Shown: in pieces, positions 56,230-64,000 of the stretch
Position numbering within the stretch: the stretch's first letter is position 1
Layout: every line of letters starts with the position of its first letter
Assembly: GCA_013365325.1 (NCBI GenBank)
Contig: JABVXV010000002.1
Span: 310,001-374,000 of the forward strand
Direction: 5' to 3'
Source: Dipetalonema caudispina
Taxonomy: Eukaryota > Nematoda > Chromadorea > Rhabditida > Onchocercidae
DNA length: 64,000 bases
Notes under the pieces: generated by a model
What the model was told of the DNA's origin: nothing
What the model saw: the letters and a program-made list of their open reading frames with translations, nothing else
The model's database searches: none
Translations under genes and position numbers: made by a program

Positions 56230-58520
56230 ATGGAAACATCCGTGTCATCGTCATCAGCTGGTTCCTTCAGTGATAATACTGCTACAATTATCGTTTTGGG
56301 AATGGCAGGATCCGGCAAAAGCGCTTTTGTCCAGGTTTCTCTCTTTTTTTTCACAGCTTTTCGCCTATTTTTGTACTCTTTGGAGATTTTTGCGCATCAG
56401 ACTCTCCTGTTAAACTCCTGAGCTGTTGTTGGTTTCATGTTGCCTTATATCTGAGTATAGACATATCTTTTTGTAAAATATATTAATTTTTTCAATCACT
56501 TAAGCGTGTAGCAGCACGTTTACGTCAACAAAATACTACACCGTATTTGGTGAATATGGATCCCGCTGTTATGACTGTTCCATATGCTGCAAATATTGAT
56601 ATTCGAGATACGGTGAAATACAAGCAGGTGATGAAAGAATATCGCTTAGGCCCGAATGGTGCTATATTGACTTGCCTAAATCTTATATGTACAAAATTTA
56701 ATCAGGTTTGTTTTTTCCCATTTCATAGCGGAGTAGCTGTTGCTTATCTTCAATCTCAATAGTTTATTTTAGAGAACACTGGTTGGATAGTTTCTGAAAA
56801 TAAGGAACTTTTGAGCGTGAAACTGAAGTGGTTTTACGGTAGTTGAAGTATATACTCTCATCTTCACTATCATTTTATTGTTTTGCTGTTCAGATCATGA
56901 TTGAAGCGGTTTGCTGTTGTAGGATTTTAAACATCCAGTTATCTGAGCATCCACAATTATGATAGTAGAACGTGCGTGATACAAATTGAATAGGTAGTTT
57001 CTACTCAGTTATTTTACTTACTTCGATTTAATTCGAATTTAAGTGACTTTTTGCTGCAGCAGTCAAAACTGATGAAAAGTTGAAGAACTTCCGTGTTCCA
57101 GATAGTGGATTTCATAAAATCTCGATCGGAGCAGTGTCCTTATTGCTTATTGGATACTCCTGGTCAGATCGAAGCTTTCACTTGGTCTGCTTCGGGATCG
57201 ATCATCACCGATTCATTAGCTTCTTCATTTCCTACAATGATAGTATTTATCGTTGATTCGGTGCGCGCTTCAAATCCGACAACATTCATGTCGAACATGC
57301 TTTACGCTTGCTCTATTCTATATCGTACAAAGCTGCCGTTCATCGTTGTTTTCAATAAGGTTATTTTACCATGGTTTTTTTCGATATATATTTTGATATA
57401 GGTGTTGCCACCAGCTATCCTCTACTATTGAGTGACCATTTCTTTAAAGGGAATTACAATGGGACATATTATAATGGCAGAGAGTTGAACTGCTATAAGA
57501 TTGATTATAAAGTTGAGCTGACCAATCAGTATTTCATTATTATTTATTCATTTTGTTGTTTTGCTAGATTGCTAAACAGTAGGCAATTCGGCAATTCCAT
57601 TCTGGACTTACTGTACTCTGATCGCTATCATAAAAGTTATACATCTGATATAAAAAATTGTAGGCGGATATAATAAAGCCAACATTTGCAACGAAATGGA
57701 TGAATGACTTCGAAAGTTTTCAAGAAGCGTTGGATCAAAATTCCACTTCATATATGAACGATTTAACCAGATCATTAAGTCTTGTACTTGATCAGTTCTA
57801 CCAAAATCTGGCCACTGTCTCAGGTTTGTTAAGGTTCTCAAGTACGCAGCGAATTTGGGGTATCGAGTTTAGACAGAGTTTTGTATTTTTTCCAGTGTTT
57901 CAAAGGGAAAAAAATGCAAAACTCTGTCAAAAACTTTCTGGAAAACAAATATTGCTGTTGGTTTATTCTTTGTAAGCATTTTTCTGTATTTCAGTTTCTT
58001 CATTGACTGGTGAAGGAATCGATGACTTTTTGAAATTAGCACAAGATTGTGTTAAGCAATATTTCGAAGTCTATCGTCCAATGTATGACCAATTATTGAA
58101 AGAAAAGGTATACATTCTCTCTTTATTTCAACTAAGGATACAGCTTGGCTGTCAACACTTTGAAAATTTAAGTAATTGCTTTAACTGTTTCAAGTTTGTA
58201 AAAATGTTGAGTGTCGAGTCTTTCTTCCTTTTTATTTATTGATTTAATGATACTTCCATAAGTTGATCTTAACGAAAATTTCCAGAGATGCGATGATGCC
58301 TACACTCTATATTTTTTGATACTGTGTTTTAAAGAAAATGAGTTTATTTCAGGCTGATTCACTAGCGAAGGAAACAGCAGAAAATCTAGAAAAGTTATGC
58401 ACCGTGGAAAAAAAAGTTTTCGATTTAGCACCAGTTTTAGAAACTGCTCCAAAAATTGAGAAAATACACATAGGAGGAGTAGACCAAGAAAATTCAGAAG
58501 ATTCTAAGTTACCGCGATAA
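56230..58520 (+). CDS. gop-2: GPN-loop GTPase 1 (GPN1/XAB1), complete
   Basis: Cytosolic GTPase needed for assembly and nuclear import of RNA polymerase II, working as a dimer with GPN3. Exons: 56230-56334, 56505-56705, 57102-57359, 57664-57823, 57995-58107, 58353-58520, total 1005 nt, 334 aa, all in phase. Motifs in order: P-loop [18 protein letters not shown] (G2), the defining loop [13 protein letters not shown]3 [17 protein letters not shown], a [17 protein letters not shown] core, G4 VFNKADI, and [12 protein letters not shown] (G5). The C-terminus is shorter than human GPN1 and lacks most of its acidic tail. The ATG follows TTTTCAG plus ten bases, consistent with trans-splicing. The second exon has a TTAAG acceptor. 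The C. elegans name gop-2 is given from memory of the ortholog. Confidence 0.95.
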
Positions 58521-61500
58521 TGTTGTGATATTTTGGTACAAAATTTGCGGAAAATCATTCAGTGGTGTAGAGTAAAAGAAACATTTGAATATTTCGTGGC
58601 TTCATGTGAATCAGAGATTTGAAGTTGAAGAGAGGGAAAAAAGTGATATGTTTCTACAAAGTTTTGCTTAATGCGTCGTTATATTTCTCTTAAGCGAGGC
58701 ACTTTCCTAAATAGAGAAAGGGAATTGCGATATTTGGCCAAAGAAAAATTTGGTGGAATACTTCGCATCAAGTAAATGTCTTATTCTTGATTCGACATGT
58801 GAAGCTGGAGATCATATAAAATAAAGGTGGATTCTGTTTGAATGATTCATGGTTTTTACTGTGTTGTTTTAATATCTGTTGCCGGTTTTCGAGTGATCAT
58901 CAGGAAAAAAACATGTGCATTAAGTGTTCTGAATATGTTTCTTATTTCAGATTTATGCAGGGTATCAGTAGCACAAAAAAATTTATTTGTAACATATCAG
59001 TCTTTTTAGAGTCAATTTGCCCTCTAATGTTTCTGGGTTTGCTTTTTAATTGACTACTTGGTGTTTCAAGGGGAGGAGCTTCTGTAAGCAGAAAGCACGT
59101 GTTTATATCTAATAAAATATTAATATTTGAATGTTTGCGTTTGTCTGCCCGTATCGGTGCTTTCATTGTTGCCGGTGCGGGCAATGTTAGTGGATTGAGT
59201 TATGCGGGAACCCAACTGTTTTAATTTTCGAAATAATTTTTATTTGTTTCAATTTGTTATGTGTAGAGAGTTTAATAGTATAAAAACTTGTTATGTTGGT
59301 TTTTTTGATGTGGAACGGATTTCCATCTCAATATTATTGGAAGTGATACTTTCACCAATAAAAGAATTCGAGTTTAAAACAACTTTACAATATAGATTCC
59401 GAAATACTGTAGTATGAAATCAGCATTTCAGTTGCTTTATTCCGAATTAGGAAATACTGTAATATTTTCTCAAGAATAAGAGATCTTAAAGAAAGGAATA
59501 AGGAAAAGAAGGGGTTTGTTCTTTCGTTATTAACTTCGTTTGACTTTGGAAAACATAATTATTTTGATTTAAAGGTTGATTAGTGCACTTTCAAAAATTT
59601 TTTTTGTTGTGTTTATCTTGCTGTCATGCCACTGTAAAAAGATGTTTCGTCACGTTAGGTAAGTTGGTATTACTATGTTAGGATCTAGTTGTAGATTATA
59701 CAAGGAATCTTTCAATTTAAATAAAGTATTTAGTTGGAATTAAACTGGTTGTTTTAGATGGGTAATTAGACGGTTTTTTTTTTTGGAGTGTTCAAACGAA
59801 TTAGTGAAGATATACTCCTGTTTACCTATTCCATCTTATTTTTTTCCTTTTTAGGAATATTGAATATATTTATATAATTTATAATTTCCTGATTCAGAAA
59901 GCCCTCTAAAATCTCTAATATAAATTGTAAGTTGTAGAGCATATTTCTAGGCGAGATTTTGAACTCCATTTATTGGAAAAACAGAGCTATATGATGATTG
60001 TTATGGTGGTAATAGTGGTAGTTGAGATATCGTTGGTACTAGTGATTGATTCATTGTTGGTGCATGAGCGCCTTTTTCCCACTATTCAATTTAGTGAGTG
60101 TGGACCTGGATGGAAACTTGTCAACTGGTAAAGGTTCCTAAGCTAGTCTACATTTGTCATAGGTTTAATGGTTATTCAATCTGATTGGCATGTTATTGTT
60201 TATTATAATTATGGGGCTAAGGTACTCTTTCAAGAACTTTTAAAAAATTCAGTTACTCATTTCAACCACAACTCGCTGTTGCAATTAAAACTGACATGCA
60301 TTGTGGAAAAAATACTGTATGAACGAAAAATATTTTGCCTGAGGTTTTTTCATAAGCAAGAAGTAGAAATTGTTCTGTTCTGAGAGCATTTACTTAGCAA
60401 TTTCACATATTTTATCTATCAAATATATTGACAGTATCCTCCTTTGTTTGCCAAAGATGAACATTATTAGTCTTTCCTGATTTTCAAGTTCATTTTAGTA
60501 TGTGCAATAATTTCCAGCATATATTTGGAAGACGGAAAAGTTGTGTGATTTCATCATTTTCAACATTTAAAGAATATTTAAATAGGAACTCGATTTGTTT
60601 TGACCGAAACGAACCAAAACTTTAAATCTTTTTAAAGAGTTTTTGAAATATGGCTTCCAATAAATCTATAAAATGACTGTCATCAAAAATGCATATCTTT
60701 TTTCCAGAAAAACGTCAGAAGCAACATTAATAAATAATAGCATGAGTTATGAGCTTATATTCTCTTATCAGTGATGTGTAAATTTCTGAACAATGAAATA
60801 ACAATGTAAAGTACTTTACCCTTTAATTATTTTCGGATGTTTCGTATTTTTAATTAGAGACTTAAAAACTCATGTTTCTTTTTTTCCATTTTCTAAATAT
60901 TGCTAAAAGTTTATTATGCGTTCTCTCATACTCTCTACGCAAAAATAATCTTCTTAGCTAATAATGATACACTTTCTTGTTTGTTTGCCCAATATGGTTA
61001 ATGGTTTATGTAATATTCGCTTATATTGTTAACCTTTTCTATTTTTATTTTATTTTATTTTCTTTGACTAAATACAAAAGCATGTAGCGTTCTAAGTGGA
61101 GTGTAAAGGAAAAAAAAAAATGAATTGCTTGAATTTGGGGAAAAGTATATTTACATGCTATTGGTATCGATTAACTTATAGTACTGCAATCGAAAAATGT
61201 TTTTATCCAAGTCCATCTCACAGAGAATTGAAGATATAGGAATGTTTATTTTTTTTTTTTTTTTTTGCTAATTTGAATCATAGTAATCTAATTTCTTTGC
61301 GTATTGCAGGAAAAAAGTCAGGATCAGTTTAATCACTTTTTGCAAATCGAGTTATCGACTTGCTGAAGACGATCACAGATAATGGATGCACATATATTTC
61401 ATCAATCCGTTCCTATCAGACAGTTGAAAACATCAGCACAAGAAACAGTATCAGGGAATGCTTCATATTTCATGTTAGCTCATTTTTTGTTTATATTTGA

Positions 61501-63408
61501 TAGGATGTTTTCTTGCAAACAGTGCTGCCAGGAACGATTTCCAGAGTCATACATTGTGAGTTGATTAATTGCCCTTGTTTATCTCTTAGCATATTGAAAT
61601 GTTGGAAAAGGCTAAGCAACCTCACACTGTATAATTGTTATTTATGCGAGAGGAAAGTCATTAAGTTTCGCTGAAGAAATGGTACATGTAGAAGAATTAT
61701 TATTTTGGCAGATAAAATTATATAAAAACGCAACAACAAAAGTGTGGGGAATAAATCAGACTTTGTTTGAAGTTAACAGATATTGACCGTACTTTAGCTC
61801 CGGTGTTCATGAAGAAAAATAGATTAAGGTGGGAAAAAGCTTCTCTAGTAGAGAAATAGTACAGGTCCTTTGCGATACAGAAAAAAAGTATTCTTTCTGC
61901 TCTCCTCCCTTCCTATAGATTATTTAAATATGGACGGTGTGAGGTTTCCTGTAGCAGCATATTGATGTGCTCTTATCTTTGAAAATTCAGTTTTAATATA
62001 AGTGCCACATTTTGATGGAATATGGAGGGAAAGTACTTCAATTAGCGCTTACCATTGGGTAGTGTGCTTTCTCCATATCCTATCAGTCAAATCTGTCTTT
62101 TATTTTCGAATGTACCTCTACAAGTGGTGCTAGCTATCTCGATTTATTTCGGTTGAAAAGGTTTTTCCATCTTTTTTTAAACATTTTTTTATCTATTTTT
62201 CTATTGTTTGAATTTCTTGCAGTTCTCCATGGAAAGAATCTCAAGCATCCTTTATCTTTTTTATCACTATTTAACTATATAGTTGATGGATATTAGTATA
62301 ATTTGAAGTGGCAAGGGTCACTTCATCTACCTATCTTCTACTCTCTGAAGCGATGCAAGGAGTTTTTCATAACGATGCTAAGGCAGTTAGAAACATAGCA
62401 TTAAACTTTTAACAGTTCGAGTTCAAGCATACAGAATATGTAAATGTTGATGTAAGTTAAATTTTGAAATTTTTTTGAAAATTGATTCGATTCTCTTTTG
62501 ATCTTAAAAAATCTTTCACTAACATAGTCACTTCTTTCGTTGAACTCAATTAAGGAACTTATGATCTTGTAAATTCGATTACTTCCACTCGTGATGCTCC
62601 ATCATGTCTATTTTTTAGCGATCTAAGACCAGTGATCATGTTCTTTGATTTATCAAATAATTAATAGCAACAAAAAAAAATTCACAAATTGCTTGTTTCA
62701 ATTCAGTTATCGTCAATGATGAGAATCAGGATGGTAGTATTGCTTTCTAGTCAGGATGGTAGCAACATCTGAAAGAAGATCATACAATATAAAAACCATC
62801 TCTAAATGTTGAACTAATGAGTTTCTCATGGTAACTCATCCGATCCTTCATGTTTTTAGTAACGAGCTAAAATTTCAACAAATGCACTGTCATCGAACTT
62901 GCTTTAATATTTTGTTGAGAAATTACTGGATTGTAAATCAACTCAAAATTCGGAGAAGTGCTTGAAATTATGAAAAAAAGTTTGCCAAAAAACTTTATTT
63001 TCAGTCTTTCTCTAATAACTTTCTGTTGTTGGAAGCACTACATTTGAATCTTTTCCATTCTTTATTGAATATTTTCTGTTTTTGTATGTGGTGTCGGATT
63101 TCGTTTTTCATTTATCTTTCATAACTGTATGCAGAACTTTTTATTTTTGTAATCCAGTTAATTTGCGCCCATGTAAGAATATTTATCCGTGAGGCTTTGC
63201 AAACTCTTCCGTATACTAGGTTCAAATATCTGATAAGTAACTGGTTCTTCTCATTAATTTTTTTTTGCGTGATATAAAGAACATGTATTTATGTGCTCAA
63301 TTCCAGGTCGTTAATCCTTAAAAGTCTAATGTCCTACAAAGTTGCGTATTTGTAAAATATATCTGTTTCAGAAGATATTCATAAGAAAAAGAAGAATGAT
63401 ATTTCAGG
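58521..63408. other. Intergenic stretch with few features
   Basis: Lies between GPN1 and the NIPA gene, both plus strand. An AATAAA at about 58819 could be the GPN1 polyadenylation signal. One possible exon at 61382 is listed separately. Otherwise only AT-rich sequence and T-runs near 61249-61266 are seen. Confidence 0.5.
61382..61555 (+). CDS. Possible first coding exon, finger-like
   Basis: ATG at 61382 opens MDAHIFHQSVPIRQLKTSA, and the frame runs to FSCKQCCQERFPESYI. That resembles the first half of a C2H2 finger ([FY]-x-C-x2-C-x4-F), at a strong ATT|GTGAGT donor. The leader starts after GTATTGCAG at 61311. A hydrophobic middle segment could instead be an intron (donor GTATCA, acceptor GATAG), which shifts the frame. 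No following exon with the His pair was found before the NIPA gene. Confidence 0.25.
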
Positions 63409-64000
63409 ATGAATTTTTCTGTGGAAAGTGAAATTGATAATAACGCGACTGACAGTTCAGGTGGTTCTTACTCCTTAGTATCTAGTTATCCATTGGTCGA
63501 TTTTTACATTGGTCTCGGGTTGGCCATTTCATCGTCCTTATTTATTGGTAGTTCATTTATTATCAAGAAAAAAGCACTTATCAAGCTTGCGCAAGTTGAT
63601 TGTACCCAACGTGCCTCCGAAGGTGGTTTCGGTTATCTACGTGAATGGTTATGGTGGTTCGGCGTATTGACCAGTAAGTTTTTTCCATTTAAACAAAAAC
63701 AACTAAGATAATATGGTGCTATACATATGTTTGATAGCTGCCTTGCAAATGAGATGAAGATATGGAGTGTTAAGCAGAAATGAATTAAAATGTAAATAGC
63801 TTTGTGTGTTTGTTAAGCATAATGAAAGATATATTTTTGTGTCTGTTGTATTCGTGGAGATTAATCACTTCGGACTGCCTAACTAACTGATCAGTGACAT
63901 TTCCACACTTTAAAGTTTCAGTTTTATAGAAAGCTGTTTATTGGTATTATTTATTCAAAATACTCTTTGCAGTGGGTACTGGTGAGGCGTGTAATTTTGC
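63409..64000 (+). CDS. NIPA-family magnesium transporter, 5' part
   Basis: Start of a multi-pass Mg2+ transporter of the NIPA1-4 family (endosome and plasma membrane). Exon 1 is 63409-63673 and exon 2 begins at 63973 and is cut by the right edge. The phase (A|TG) agrees and gives [12 protein letters not shown], the conserved start of the second membrane segment. The first helix is [20 protein letters not shown], followed by the family motif [24 protein letters not shown] matches the conserved GG-x-x-YL-x-EWLWW element. A 24-residue acidic, Ser-rich N-ter­minus precedes it. The ATG sits directly after TATTTCAG, again consistent with trans-splicing. Confidence 0.9.

Overview
The window is AT-rich nuclear DNA of a nematode, most likely a filarial or other clade III worm. 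The genes are split into many short exons (roughly 30-360 nt) by compact introns with TTTCAG/TTTTAG-type acceptors. Several start codons sit right after an acceptor-like site, as expected for spliced-leader trans-splicing, and the gene set is ordinary metazoan. The species cannot be named from sequence alone. All exon models below were built by hand from splice consensus, reading phase and remembered family sequences; no alignment or transcript data were used.

Layout, left to right. 1-1.2 kb: 3' part of a minus-strand gene that runs off the left edge just as an SH2 domain begins. 6.9-11.9 kb, minus: complete 15-exon DEAH-box helicase DHX15/Prp43 (742 aa). 14.2-15.3 kb, plus: small unrecognised three-exon gene. 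21.7-28.6 kb, plus: TMEM132-family single-pass membrane protein, with the signal-peptide exon not found. 30.7-36.3 kb, minus: complete 16-exon RBM26/27 RNA-binding protein (866 aa). 40.0-43.1 kb, minus: C2H2 zinc-finger protein (472 aa). 46.6-51.0 kb, plus: polypeptide GalNAc-transferase (598 aa). 51.8-55.5 kb, minus: a 561-aa protein joining one BRCA2-type BRC repeat to the three DNA-binding OB folds of RPA1. 56.2-58.5 kb, plus: GPN1 GTPase (334 aa). 63.4 kb to the right edge, plus: 5' end of a NIPA-type magnesium transporter.

The most unusual object is the 51.8-55.5 kb gene. Its first exon encodes a near-consensus RAD51-binding BRC repeat. It splices in frame, under a consistent phase model, to RPA1-like DBD-A, DBD-B and zinc-ribbon DBD-C, and it lacks the usual RPA70 N-terminal OB fold. 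This would be a built-in bridge between ssDNA and RAD51. It is divergent from GPN1 across about 0.7 kb, has an overlapping uORF, contains a candidate opposite-strand mini-gene in intron 1 and appears to use a GC-AG intron.

Other structure not explained by the genes: a perfect 20-bp-arm hairpin near 21.15 kb, a hairpin that contains the pyrimidine tract of one RBM26 acceptor, an in-frame stop-free 78-nt intron inside the helicase core, a TAG stop split by a TMEM132 splice donor, a degenerate minisatellite at 17.3-17.8 kb, a 21-bp tandem repeat at 44.4 kb and a dispersed repeat shared by 4.5 and 20.8 kb. The long gaps (1.2-6.9, 15.3-21.7, 36.3-40.0, 43.1-46.6, 58.5-63.4 kb) show no further convincing genes.
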